A stretch of DNA of 52,047 nt from Clostridium thermobutyricum. GTDB taxonomy: Bacteria; Bacillota; Clostridia; Ch29. The notes under the pieces are model-generated. The model had not been told where the DNA came from. It saw only the letters and a list, made by a program, of their open reading frames with translations, and searched no databases. Below are positions 18,490 to 27,189 of the stretch, piece after piece (position 1 is the stretch's first letter; every line of letters begins with the position of its first letter). A program made the translations under genes and the position numbers. The stretch lies in contig JAENYD010000015.1 in the NCBI GenBank assembly GCA_016842005.1, positions 1-52,047 on the forward strand, in the 5' to 3' direction.

Positions 18490-18511
18490 AACAATTCCCC
18501 CCTTACAGTAT

Positions 18512-18751
18512 CTAAACCGGTTCAACCAGTATCTGTGAAGCTTCCTCCGAGCGGAGGGCTATAACAGCACCTCTTATATTATAGGCGGTAGGGTCGCCGG
18601 AAGGACTTTTCCCGACGGCCTCCACCCGTGTATCATAAATAAGCCCCAGGTCCAGCATCCGTCTCCTTCCATTGCCCCTGGCGGTCAGTCTTTTCACTCT
18701 CGCCCCGCAGCCCACAGGCACCATGTTCAAAGGTATAAGACATTCTTCCAT
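18512..18751 (-). CDS. feoA: FeoA-family protein
   Basis: About 79 residues with an SH3-like FeoA fold (VPVGCGARVKRLTARGNGRRRMLDLGLIYDTRVEAV, later GAVIALRSEEASQILVEPV). It lies 22 bp upstream of feoB in the same operon and helps FeoB-dependent Fe(II) uptake. The ATG at 18751 follows a GGGGGG site; a longer frame exists upstream. Confidence 0.92.
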   Translation of the reverse strand: MEECLIPLNMVPVGCGARVKRLTARGNGRRRMLDLGLIYDTRVEAVGKSPSGDPTAYNIRGAVIALRSEEASQILVEPV

Positions 18752-18801
18752 ATAAAAACCCCCCAAAGTCGTCATTTTATATTATCTCTTTCATAAAGTT
18801 A

Positions 18802-18825
18802 GTAGTGAGAAAACTTCTTGCCTAC
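18802..18825. promoter_or_regulatory. Candidate metalloregulator operator between feoA and the DtxR-type gene
   Basis: Hyphenated dyad GTAG-tg-AGAA-aac-TTCT-tgc-CTAC in the 136-bp divergent intergenic region. The outer flanks TTAG and CCTAA resemble half sites known for DtxR-family operators. The position would let one regulator control both feoAB and its own gene. Confidence 0.45.
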
Positions 18826-18887
18826 GCCTAATATATGATGGGTTCCTCATTTGTGTTAATGATGATTTTAGAGGGGTTGAATGACAT

Positions 18888-19388
18888 ATGGGAAACAACT
18901 GGGAGTTCCACACCTTCCGGGGATATCAGATGCTTGTACAGGAGAAAGAACAGTTAACTCCAAGCATGGAAGATTACATGGAAATGATATTCAGAAATTG
19001 CCTGGACGAAGGATACGTACGCATCAGCAGCCTTGCAAAACAGTTGAATGTCAGGGCCTCTTCGGTGTCAAAAATTGTCCAGAAGCTCTCATCCTACGGA
19101 CTGCTCAAATATGAAAAATACGGCATTATCCAGTTAACCGGAGAAGGGGAAAGGGTGGGCGAATTTCTCCTGCACAGGCACAAAACAATAGAGACCTTTT
19201 TATTGAGCATTGGAGGAGGAAAAACAGCCCTGCGGGAAACCGAAATGATTGAACACCATATCAGTATAAATACCCTGAGAAATATTGAAATGCTGAATGA
19301 GTTTTTTGAACAATACCCTGATATACTGAAGAAATATAACCAGTTCAAAAAATCCCGCCATAAGAAACAAGAAAAAAGTACATACTAA
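18888..19388 (+). CDS. DtxR/MntR-family metal-dependent regulator
   Basis: 166 residues. Winged helix at about 25-85 (MEDYMEMIFRNCLDEGYVRISSLAKQLNVRASSVSKIVQKL, then YGIIQLTGEGERVG) and metal-binding/dimerisation helices at about 85-140 (HRHKTIETFLLSIG, EMIEHHISINTLRNIEML). There is no SH3 domain, as in MntR. Divergent from feoAB and therefore the probable iron- or manganese-responsive repressor of iron uptake. Confidence 0.9.
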   Translation: MGNNWEFHTFRGYQMLVQEKEQLTPSMEDYMEMIFRNCLDEGYVRISSLAKQLNVRASSVSKIVQKLSSYGLLKYEKYGIIQLTGEGERVGEFLLHRHKTIETFLLSIGGGKTALRETEMIEHHISINTLRNIEMLNEFFEQYPDILKKYNQFKKSRHKKQEKSTY

Positions 19389-19428
19389 TCACAGGCTGCC
19401 ATCATACGATACAGGAGGAGTATGCCTC

Positions 19429-20565
19429 ATGATTATAAAAACTGTAGGATTGCCCAGGATGCACAAGGAGAAAGGCGAAAAAAGGGATTTTCTTCCCGGT
19501 TTTTTAAAAAAACTTGCAAATTACCCTGTGGAAGTTGTACTGGAAGAAGGATACGGCAGTGACATGGATTATTCTCCCCAGGAATACCTGGACACCAACC
19601 CAGGGGCCCGCTTCGGAAAAATGGAAGAAGCCTTTGCCCAGGACCTGGTAATAGTACTGCGGGCCCCGGATGATGGGATTGATTTGATGAGAGACGGTAC
19701 CGTCCTTATGTCCATGCTTCATTATGAGACAAGGCCTCTCAGGATCAGCAAACTTGAAGAGAAAAATATAACAGGCCTTGCCCTGGACAGTATAACTGAC
19801 GACAACAATGAAAGAATAGTGGAAAACATAGCCGGTACTTCCTGGAACGGCATGAAAATCGCCTTTCAAGAACTTGGAAAAAATCTGCCCGGTTTTCATA
19901 ATAAAAAAAGAGATTATTTAACCGTCTCCATTATAGGCATGGGGGCGGTAGGTATGCACGGGGCAAAGGCTGCCCGGAAGTTCGGTGATGTAAACCTGTA
20001 CAACTCAATGGAACATAAAAAAACACCCGGAGTGCTGGTGCAGTTCTTCCCCCGCAGCATAACCCGGGATAAGAATATATTGGCCGGTCTGATGGAAAAT
20101 ACCGACATTCTGGCAGATGCCAGCAAGAGATACGACCCCACCCTACCGATAGTAACCAATGACCTGATAGGGTTACTGCCCGAACACGCCGTGATACTGG
20201 ACCTTACGGCGGACCCCTACGATTTCAGCCTTTCACCCATACAGGTCAAAGGGATAGAAGGCATCCCCACCGGAAATCTTGATCAGTATGTTTTTTATCC
20301 CCGGGATGAAATATATGTAGAATTGAGCAGGTACATAAGTACCTGCAACAGGAGAACTGTGGTAAGCTGCAATGCATGGCCCGGAATAACTCCGGTGAGA
20401 TGTATGGAAATATACGGCGAGCGCATCAGCCCTTTTTTCCCTGTACTTTTCTCAAAGGACCCCGGAAAACTGTCGCCGGAATCGGATAACTTCAGCGAAA
20501 GGGCTCTGGCCAGGTCAACCATTCAGTATTTCCGGGATCATATACTTACCCTGCAGGAAGTATAG
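19429..20565 (+). CDS. Alanine dehydrogenase/PNT-like NAD(P)-binding protein
   Basis: 378 residues. The N-terminal part follows the AlaDH/PNT-N plan (IKTVGLPRMHKEKGEKRDFLP, VEVVLEEGYG, VIVLRAPDD). The second half is a Rossmann fold with GMGAVGMHGAKAARKFG and a strand ending VILDLTADPYDF. It is close to alanine dehydrogenase, lysine-forming saccharopine dehydrogenase and ornithine-cyclodeaminase-like enzymes, but I cannot assign the substrate. Preceded by AGGAGGAG; convergent with ftsH with 3 bp between the two stops. Confidence 0.7.
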   Translation: MIIKTVGLPRMHKEKGEKRDFLPGFLKKLANYPVEVVLEEGYGSDMDYSPQEYLDTNPGARFGKMEEAFAQDLVIVLRAPDDGIDLMRDGTVLMSMLHYETRPLRISKLEEKNITGLALDSITDDNNERIVENIAGTSWNGMKIAFQELGKNLPGFHNKKRDYLTVSIIGMGAVGMHGAKAARKFGDVNLYNSMEHKKTPGVLVQFFPRSITRDKNILAGLMENTDILADASKRYDPTLPIVTNDLIGLLPEHAVILDLTADPYDFSLSPIQVKGIEGIPTGNLDQYVFYPRDEIYVELSRYISTCNRRTVVSCNAWPGITPVRCMEIYGERISPFFPVLFSKDPGKLSPESDNFSERALARSTIQYFRDHILTLQEV

Positions 20566-20568
20566 GTG

Positions 20569-22425
20569 TCAAGCCACCACAGGCGATTTCCCACTGTCCC
20601 GGACCGGAGACTGACTGTTTTCCCCGGCCGGTGAAGCTATATCTTCTCCGCCCATGATGGCATCAAGCTGCTCTTCGTCGATTGTCTCTTCCTCAAGCAA
20701 AGTTTTGGCTATCTTGTCCAGGAAATACTTGTTCTCTATAAGAAGGCCCTTTACCTGATTATAATACTTCTCCATGGCCTTTCTACCTTCTTCGATTATC
20801 TCCTTATGGGCGCCTTCAATATTGCGCAAAGCTATATCGTAATTGAGCAGCCCTGTTTTTTCTCCCATGCCGAACCGTTTTATGAGGTCCATAACTATCC
20901 TTGTTGCCTTCTCTATATCATTGGAAGCCCCGGTAGTTACATTATCCTGCCCGAAAATTATTTCTTCGGCGATCCGGCCGGCAATGGCGATTTTTATACT
21001 GTTTTCCATATCAACCCTGCTGTGATACATCCTGTCGGGAGGAAGGGATATGCTGAACCCTCCCGCTCCCCGGGTACTTGGTATTATGGTAACCCTTGAG
21101 ACCCTGTTCTCAGGAGCCAGCAGTTTGGTGGCAAGGGCATGTCCCGCCTCGTGATAGGCAGTAATCTGGCGATCCTTCCGTGAGATTGCACTCCTGTCCT
21201 TCTTCTCGGCACCGGCTATAACCGTATAGAAAGCCTTGTCTATATCCTCGTTTTCGATAAGTTTTGAACCTCTTTTAGCAGCAAAGATGGCCGCTTCATT
21301 GAGGAGGTTTTCAAGCTGTGCACCGCTGAAATACACTGTCTGCCTGGATACTTTCTTCAGGTCAATATCCCCGGACAGGGGTTTGTTTCTGCCGTGTATC
21401 TTCAATATTTCAAATCTCCCGTTCACATCCGGAAGTCCTATTTCAACCTGCCGGTCAAACCTTCCCGGCCTGAGCAGTGCCTCGTCCAGTATATCCAGTC
21501 TGTTGGTGGCTGCAATAACCACCACGCCTTCATTGGCATTGAATCCCGACATCTCGGTAAGCAGGGCGTTCAGTGTCTGACTCCTCTCGTCATTTCCTCC
21601 CGAACCAAACCCGTCCCTTTTCTTCCCCAGGGCATCTATCTCATCAATGAATATAACACATTTTCCTGTTTCCCTGGCCTTTTTGAAGACATGGCGCACC
21701 CTCGCCGCACCAACTCCTACGTAAATCTGCACAAAATCAGACCCTGAGAAGGCGAAATAAGGTACCCCAGCCTCTCCGGCCACAGCTTTTGCCAGCAGGG
21801 TTTTACCGGTTCCGGGAGCGCCGTAGAATATTATTCCTCTGGGCATCCTGGCCCCCATTTTTACGTACCTGTCGGGGTTCTTCAGGAAATCCACTATATC
21901 CTTGACACTTTCCTTGGCCTCCTCGCTGCCTGCCACATCATCGAAGGTAATACCCACATTTCTGAGGGTTTCGCATTCCAGGGAGGACAGCTGGTCTGCG
22001 GGGTCATTCTTTACAGAAAGGGAATTCTTTTTCATGCCCCTTGAGATCATCCATACAAACAGCACCAGCAGTGCCAAAACAAATATGCTTCTCAGGACTG
22101 CCATAACTTCCTCATTCCGGCTTCCTTCCCGCACATCAACCCCCAGCATAAGCATATTCTCTTTAAAATTTTCACTCCTTGGATTCTGGGTAACAAAAGA
22201 TGTGCCGTCTTTCAGGCGGCCGGTAATTTCTGAACCGTTATCCAGGTATACTATGTCCACTTGATTCTTCTGGGCCATATCCAGAAACTTTTTATAAGTA
22301 AGCTCTTCAATTGTCCCGGAATTTTTTCCATACATGTATGCAGAAACAGCTATTGCCACTAGAAGCAACACTATAGCAAAAATAATGCAGCGTTTTTTAT
22401 TCATCCGGATTCTCAACCACATCAC
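20569..22425 (-). CDS. ftsH: ATP-dependent zinc metalloprotease FtsH
   Basis: 618 residues. Two N-terminal membrane helices (~12-32, ~112-128) flank a short external domain. The AAA module has Walker A GAPGTGKT (~202-209), pore loop YVGVGA, Walker B CVIFIDEIDA (~256-265) and arginine fingers RPGRFDRQ. The zinc site HEAGH is at ~425-429. The start is uncertain: ATG codons near 22422 and at 22404 are both poorly spaced from AAAGGG. It is not next to hpt/tilS, the usual ftsH setting, so it may be a second copy. Confidence 0.93.
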   Translation of the reverse strand: MMWLRIRMNKKRCIIFAIVLLLVAIAVSAYMYGKNSGTIEELTYKKFLDMAQKNQVDIVYLDNGSEITGRLKDGTSFVTQNPRSENFKENMLMLGVDVREGSRNEEVMAVLRSIFVLALLVLFVWMISRGMKKNSLSVKNDPADQLSSLECETLRNVGITFDDVAGSEEAKESVKDIVDFLKNPDRYVKMGARMPRGIIFYGAPGTGKTLLAKAVAGEAGVPYFAFSGSDFVQIYVGVGAARVRHVFKKARETGKCVIFIDEIDALGKKRDGFGSGGNDERSQTLNALLTEMSGFNANEGVVVIAATNRLDILDEALLRPGRFDRQVEIGLPDVNGRFEILKIHGRNKPLSGDIDLKKVSRQTVYFSGAQLENLLNEAAIFAAKRGSKLIENEDIDKAFYTVIAGAEKKDRSAISRKDRQITAYHEAGHALATKLLAPENRVSRVTIIPSTRGAGGFSISLPPDRMYHSRVDMENSIKIAIAGRIAEEIIFGQDNVTTGASNDIEKATRIVMDLIKRFGMGEKTGLLNYDIALRNIEGAHKEIIEEGRKAMEKYYNQVKGLLIENKYFLDKIAKTLLEEETIDEEQLDAIMGGEDIASPAGENSQSPVRDSGKSPVVA

Positions 22426-22576
22426 CCTTTGGTTTACATAATGTCATAACAATATTATACCCTTTCCAGGACAGTTAGTCCATGGATGATTTTTCATGCT
22501 AATCTACCATCCTCAATAACACTTTTATCATTACTCCCATAAGATATTGTAGGAAATCTTAGAGAGGTGGAACAGC

Positions 22577-23833
22577 ATGATTTATCTGTATAACCTGTTT
22601 TTTCTTTTAATGCTAAAAAAGATGATAGATGTGCCGCTCTATACTAGTTTCATAGATCCCAGACTGGCAGTCAAAGTGAAAAAAACCGGAGGGGAAAAAA
22701 TCCCTGTTATTATCTATTTGAAAGACTGTCCCCTGTCCCGCCTGGGAAAATGTATTTCAGAAAACTTTTCTGTTAATATAAAATACCATCTGCCCATAAT
22801 AAATGCGCTGGCGGTGGAGATACCCGCTGAACAGTTAAAACACCTGGCATTCATGAAGGAAGTCAGCTATATTTGCGAAGACTCCCAGGTATTCATCCGG
22901 ATGGATATTGCCAGGGAAACGATACGACTGCCCAAATTCCATGACTCCTGGCTTACGGGAAGGAACATAACAGTGGCTGTTATGGATACAGGCGTGGCAC
23001 CCCATCCCGACCTTACCATACCGCGAAACAGAATAATTGCATTTAAAGATTTTGTCAATAATAAGACACGCCCTTATGACGACAACGGTCACGGCACCCA
23101 CGTAGCAGGTTGTATCGCCGGTAACGGCTATGCATCCGATGGCAAATACAGGGGAATTGCACCTGAAGCAAATATAGTAGCTGTAAAGGTCCTTAAAGAC
23201 GATGGCAGCGGCAACACCTCGGATGTTGTTGCAGGCGTTCAATGGGTGGTGGACAACAGGAAAAAGTATAACATAAAAGTGCTGAATGTATCTCTGGGAT
23301 CCGAAGCATCCCGTTCTTACTCACCTCTGGATAAAGCTGTCATGGCTGCATGGGAAAGCGGTATTACAGTGGTAACAGCAGCCGGGAACAGTGGTCCCAA
23401 AAGATATACCATCACTTCTCCGGGAGTATGCCCGGATGTTATTACGGTGGGGGCCCTGGACGACAGGAATACTGCATCCCATAAAGATGACAGGATTGCC
23501 GATTTTTCCAGCAGGGGCCCGGCTCCCGGACGTGTCCTCAAGCCTGATATAATTGCACCGGGGGTTGATATTATATCCCTGGCAGTACCCTCGGATGAAG
23601 AAAACAATGGAGAGCTTTACCGGTCTCTGTCAGGCACATCCATGGCAACCCCCGTTGTTTCCGGATGTGCGGCACTGATTCACCAGATGAAACCTTCCAT
23701 GAGTAATGCGGAAGTCAAGAAACTGATGATGTCTACTACCGATAAGTTGAGATATGCTGCATATGTTCAGGGAAAAGGACTGATAAACATGCAGCGGATT
23801 TATGACAATCTGCAGGGGGGTGAAGGCAATTAG
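22577..23833 (+). CDS. Subtilisin-like serine protease (S8)
   Basis: 418 residues. A hydrophobic N-terminus (~1-14) without a clear signal cleavage site is followed by an I9-like prodomain (~30-110) and the S8 catalytic domain. The triad is Asp137 (VMDTGVAPH), His172 (NGHGTHVAG) and Ser355 (LSGTSMATP), with oxyanion Asn271 (AAGNSGP). The product may stay attached to the membrane or act inside the cell. AGAGAGGTGG precedes the ATG. The next gene overlaps its end. Confidence 0.93.
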   Translation: MIYLYNLFFLLMLKKMIDVPLYTSFIDPRLAVKVKKTGGEKIPVIIYLKDCPLSRLGKCISENFSVNIKYHLPIINALAVEIPAEQLKHLAFMKEVSYICEDSQVFIRMDIARETIRLPKFHDSWLTGRNITVAVMDTGVAPHPDLTIPRNRIIAFKDFVNNKTRPYDDNGHGTHVAGCIAGNGYASDGKYRGIAPEANIVAVKVLKDDGSGNTSDVVAGVQWVVDNRKKYNIKVLNVSLGSEASRSYSPLDKAVMAAWESGITVVTAAGNSGPKRYTITSPGVCPDVITVGALDDRNTASHKDDRIADFSSRGPAPGRVLKPDIIAPGVDIISLAVPSDEENNGELYRSLSGTSMATPVVSGCAALIHQMKPSMSNAEVKKLMMSTTDKLRYAAYVQGKGLINMQRIYDNLQGGEGN

Positions 23834-24281
23834 CAATAACTTTGAAGAAGACCTCAGAGAAATTCTTGAGGTGGTAATTGATAAACTCAGAGAAAAATAC
23901 GTGGCACCTTTTGAAGAAGTGGTAAGAAGTAAAGATGCTGACCTGAAGAATAATCCCTCACCGGAGATAAATCTGCTCAATGCATTTAAACCCTTTGTGA
24001 ACGATAAGTGCTGCAGGGTTATTGATAAAGTCGTGTCCTCCTACCAGGTTGCAACAGTAGCCAATGCAATCACCGATGATATACTGCAGGCGCAGGTCAC
24101 CGGGACTAATTCCGCGGATGCATCCCACAGCAGGGACGGTGTTTCTGTCAGTTCCGACGGAGATAGGGGTGCAGACGGCGGCAGCACAGCTATGGGCCTG
24201 GGGAACAGTCTGATGCACTCCAATAAGGTGATCCTTATAATAATTTTTGCCTTTCTCATAATTTTACTTGAAACACATTAG
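23820..24281 (+). CDS. Unrecognised tail-anchored protein after the S8 protease
   Basis: About 153 residues: a helical, charged N-terminal part (NNFEEDLREILEVVIDKLREKYVAPF), a Ser/Asp/Gly-rich linker (~105-130) and a single C-terminal helix, VILIIIFAFLIILLETH. A GTG at 23820 after GGGGG is the most plausible start, but spacing is tight and an ATG at 23802 is possible. Overlap with the protease gene suggests co-translation. It might be a membrane tether or substrate of the protease; no family was recognised. Confidence 0.6.
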   Translation: MKAISNNFEEDLREILEVVIDKLREKYVAPFEEVVRSKDADLKNNPSPEINLLNAFKPFVNDKCCRVIDKVVSSYQVATVANAITDDILQAQVTGTNSADASHSRDGVSVSSDGDRGADGGSTAMGLGNSLMHSNKVILIIIFAFLIILLETH

Positions 24282-24329
24282 ACCCTACGGCGTATATATA
24301 ATAATATCGAAAGAATAGGAGGGATAGGT

Positions 24330-24548
24330 TTGAACCATTTTAGCCCGGAGTTTATCGGCCAGGTAGCAGAGAAATACTCCCATATGAGTCAGGAGGAATT
24401 GATAGCAGAAGTGCAAAAGATAAAGCAGCTTACCGGGAGAAAAGAAATAACCCAGGAGGAAAAGGATAAACTTTTTGAAAGCGTATCGGCTTTTCTGTCA
24501 GAAAAGGAACTTGAACAGCTGGAACAATTACTTAAAATGTTTGAATAA
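24330..24548 (+). CDS. Small helical protein of unknown function
   Basis: 72 residues starting at a TTG after a strong AGGAGGG site. It is almost entirely charged helix (SQEELIAEVQKIKQL, EEKDKLFESVSAFLSEKELEQLEQLLKMF). It ends in the S8-protease gene group just before a strong terminator. No domain recognised. Confidence 0.7.
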   Translation: MNHFSPEFIGQVAEKYSHMSQEELIAEVQKIKQLTGRKEITQEEKDKLFESVSAFLSEKELEQLEQLLKMFE

Positions 24549-24556
24549 CACCTCAG

Positions 24557-24590
24557 ACGGAGCAGGACGGTATAAACTGTCCTGCTCCGT
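24557..24590. terminator. Strong terminator after the small helical protein gene
   Basis: ACGGAGCAGGAC and GTCCTGCTCCGT form a perfect 12-bp stem, followed by TTTCATT. It ends the S8-protease gene group and separates it from the next gene, which has its own G-rich ribosome site. Confidence 0.85.
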
Positions 24591-24726
24591 TTCATTATGA
24601 AGTTAATATCCTTTATTGATAAACCATTTATTTTTGGGTGTGTAAATTGTTTTAGATTGATTACCTATAACCATTTGTCTTTCCCTGCATATAATGTATT
24701 GATACCTTTTTTGGGGAGGGCAGATT

Positions 24727-25329
24727 ATGGAAGATAACATGTATGATATATGCAGAAACTGCAAATACAGGGAGGCGGCAGAGAAAAGCAGAACCCCCGA
24801 CCTGGGGGAAATGATCAAACTGGCCATGATGGTATCAAAGATGTTTGGACAGGGCGCTGCCTCAAGACAGTCACCTTCTGCTGCACCTGCTTCTGCTGCC
24901 GAAACCGCCCTGCAGTCCGGAAGCTCTCAGGAGATTTTGGACTACGACAGCCTGATACAGGACAAGAGAATAAAAATAATAAAGGCCTCCATTCCTTTTC
25001 TGCATCCTGAAATCCAGAAGTATGTACATCTTACGGCAAAATTCCTGGAAATAACCAATATCGTTAATTCCCCCCTGTATACCTCCAGGATCCGGACTTC
25101 ATCTTACCACGAGCAACCCGTGGAAGAGCTGTCCCTCGGGATGCTGAGAGCAGTATCCCCTCACCTTGATGAGGGGGAAAGGCAAAGAATAGAAGCTGCA
25201 TGCAAGGCCCTTGAAATGATTTCCATCATGAAATCGGTGGAAAAAATAAGGAGCGGAAAGGAAGAAGAAAAGGATGGGGAAGAAGTACAAGAAAATGATA
25301 TCCCAGAGTTACAGAGAATAAATACATAA
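24727..25329 (+). CDS. Unrecognised 200-residue protein
   Basis: N-terminal Cys pair DICRNCKYRE, an Ala/Ser/Pro-rich linker (~47-68), a helical middle part (IIKASIPFLHPEIQKYVHLTAKFLEI) and an acidic, charged C-terminus (~175-195). No signal peptide or membrane segment. GGGGAGGG precedes the ATG. I do not recognise the family; similar Cys-pair-plus-helical proteins occur in Clostridia near sporulation-type genes, but that link is only inference. Confidence 0.65.
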   Translation: MEDNMYDICRNCKYREAAEKSRTPDLGEMIKLAMMVSKMFGQGAASRQSPSAAPASAAETALQSGSSQEILDYDSLIQDKRIKIIKASIPFLHPEIQKYVHLTAKFLEITNIVNSPLYTSRIRTSSYHEQPVEELSLGMLRAVSPHLDEGERQRIEAACKALEMISIMKSVEKIRSGKEEEKDGEEVQENDIPELQRINT

Positions 25330-25439
25330 CTTCAGCACTTTCTTCTGACCCCTCTTTTTCATTTTCCGGGAGGAAAAAGCCGTCTTTTGTAGAATAGGTA
25401 TGGATGACGACAAAAGATTAGAAAACCGGGTGAAACTGC

Positions 25440-27110
25440 GTGGACTATAAAAATAATTTCAGCACGGACAAAAACTATATTTATCCTGCAGCTGCCTTAG
25501 TACTGTCTCTGCTGACTTTCAGCATCCTGTGGTTATTAAAGCCCCTTATGCTGACAACCATTGAAAATACCCATTTTCTTTCAATCCATATTTTACTGGA
25601 ACTGCTCAGCATAATCTTTGCTTTTTCAATATTTACCCTGATTTTTTATATCTACAGGGAAAACAGCAATACAAGGTTTACCATACTGGCCGCCACCTTT
25701 TATATAAGCGGGTGGGTGGATATATTTCATACCCTATCTTACAACGGCATGCCTGTCTTTTTTACCGCCAGTTCCGCCCCCAAGGCAACCGCCTTCTGGA
25801 TTATCGCCCGGCTGGTCATGTCGGCGGGTTTCCTGCTGTCGGCCCTGTCCCCCAAGGATAAGACCACCAGGCTGTCCCGATACTTTGTTATTTTTTGGTC
25901 CAGTATTATTTCATTACTGGTTTTTTATTTGGTTACCTATTTCCCCCATGTAATACCCGTCTATTATATAGAGGGCAAAGGACTTACGCCGCTGAAGGTC
26001 CGGACCGAGTATTTGATAATTGTCCTGCAGGGTATCACAGCATTGCTGTATGCCCGGGAATACGGGAGAACCGGTCACAGGGCCTCCATACTGTTCTCCA
26101 CCGCCTTGATAATAAGTATCTTCAGTGAACTGCATTTTACCCTTTATGTCAGCGTTTACGACCTTTACAATTTTACGGGTCACGTATTCAAAATCCTGGC
26201 CTATATGATAATGTTCAACATACTGTTTGTATACAATGTACGGCTTCCCTATCAGAAGCTGAAAGAAGCGGAGCTTCAGCTGAGGAACCATTCGGAAGAG
26301 CTGAAGACGGAAGTGGAAAAGGCCAGACAGCAAATACTGTATTCAACCAGAAAAATTTACAGGGATATTGAGCATGCCAGGATACTTCAGCAATCCATGC
26401 TGCCTGAAAGGTATCTGAAGCTTGACGGGGTTGAATTCTTTTCCGCCTTAATACCCTGTGAAGACCTGAGCGGTGATTTCTTCAATATCTTCCAGATTGA
26501 TGATGACCATATCGGCATGTACCTTGTGGATGTATCCGGTCATGGCATATCGCCATCCATAATGACAATATTTACAGACAGGACCATCCTCAGCAACAGG
26601 CTGGTCACGTACAAGCAGCAGTTGCTTCTCTCTCCCTCCAAAATACTGGAGGACCTGTTCAGTATTTATAATGAGAGCAATTTCCCCTCCGAAATGTACC
26701 TGCTGATGTTCTACGGGGTATATAACCGGAAAACCGGGGAATTTGTCTATTCATCCGCGGGTCTTAACACCGAACCCTATTTTATATCCGGCTCTGAAGC
26801 GGTTGCCCTGAAAACCGAAACGGTATTCCCCATATGCAAGATGGGAGAGTACTACAGCCCGGCATACAAGGATAAAAGCATTGTTCTTAAACCCGGTGAC
26901 AAGATACTCTTCTATTCGGACGGCCTTGCCGAAGCAAAAAACAGACAGGGAATCGCCTTCACCGTGGACAGGCTTAGGCATATTCTGACCGGAAACCCTT
27001 CGGCTTCCGCGGAAGAAATGTTTTATGAGATATTTGACAGAATTTCCTGCTTTGTGCTTGATGAAAAGCTAGGAGATGACGTAACCTTTTTCCTCATGCA
27101 TATTATTTAA
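25440..27110 (+). CDS. MASE3-SpoIIE family protein phosphatase
   Basis: 556 residues. Residues ~12-268 form a MASE3-type membrane sensor with about eight helices (FYISGWVDIFHTLSYNGMP is characteristic). A coiled linker follows at ~270-310. The C-terminal ~240 residues are a PP2C/SpoIIE phosphatase with metal-site motifs LSGDFF, VDVSGHG and YSDGLAEA. It should dephosphorylate an anti-anti-sigma-type (STAS) partner; none is encoded nearby. The start is a GTG at 25440 after GGGTGA. Together with the next gene, a symporter, it may link solute sensing to a general response. Confidence 0.88.
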   Translation: MDYKNNFSTDKNYIYPAAALVLSLLTFSILWLLKPLMLTTIENTHFLSIHILLELLSIIFAFSIFTLIFYIYRENSNTRFTILAATFYISGWVDIFHTLSYNGMPVFFTASSAPKATAFWIIARLVMSAGFLLSALSPKDKTTRLSRYFVIFWSSIISLLVFYLVTYFPHVIPVYYIEGKGLTPLKVRTEYLIIVLQGITALLYAREYGRTGHRASILFSTALIISIFSELHFTLYVSVYDLYNFTGHVFKILAYMIMFNILFVYNVRLPYQKLKEAELQLRNHSEELKTEVEKARQQILYSTRKIYRDIEHARILQQSMLPERYLKLDGVEFFSALIPCEDLSGDFFNIFQIDDDHIGMYLVDVSGHGISPSIMTIFTDRTILSNRLVTYKQQLLLSPSKILEDLFSIYNESNFPSEMYLLMFYGVYNRKTGEFVYSSAGLNTEPYFISGSEAVALKTETVFPICKMGEYYSPAYKDKSIVLKPGDKILFYSDGLAEAKNRQGIAFTVDRLRHILTGNPSASAEEMFYEIFDRISCFVLDEKLGDDVTFFLMHII

Positions 27111-27189
27111 AGATTTACAGAACCAGATATAACAAAAATCTTTTACATGCTTTTGCAAGGAGGTAATTATCATACTTACTCTCAACTGG

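Noticed and set aside
25400-25450. 16-residue leader frame overlapping the phosphatase start
   Set aside because: No ribosome site and no repeated codons or hairpin that would suggest attenuation.
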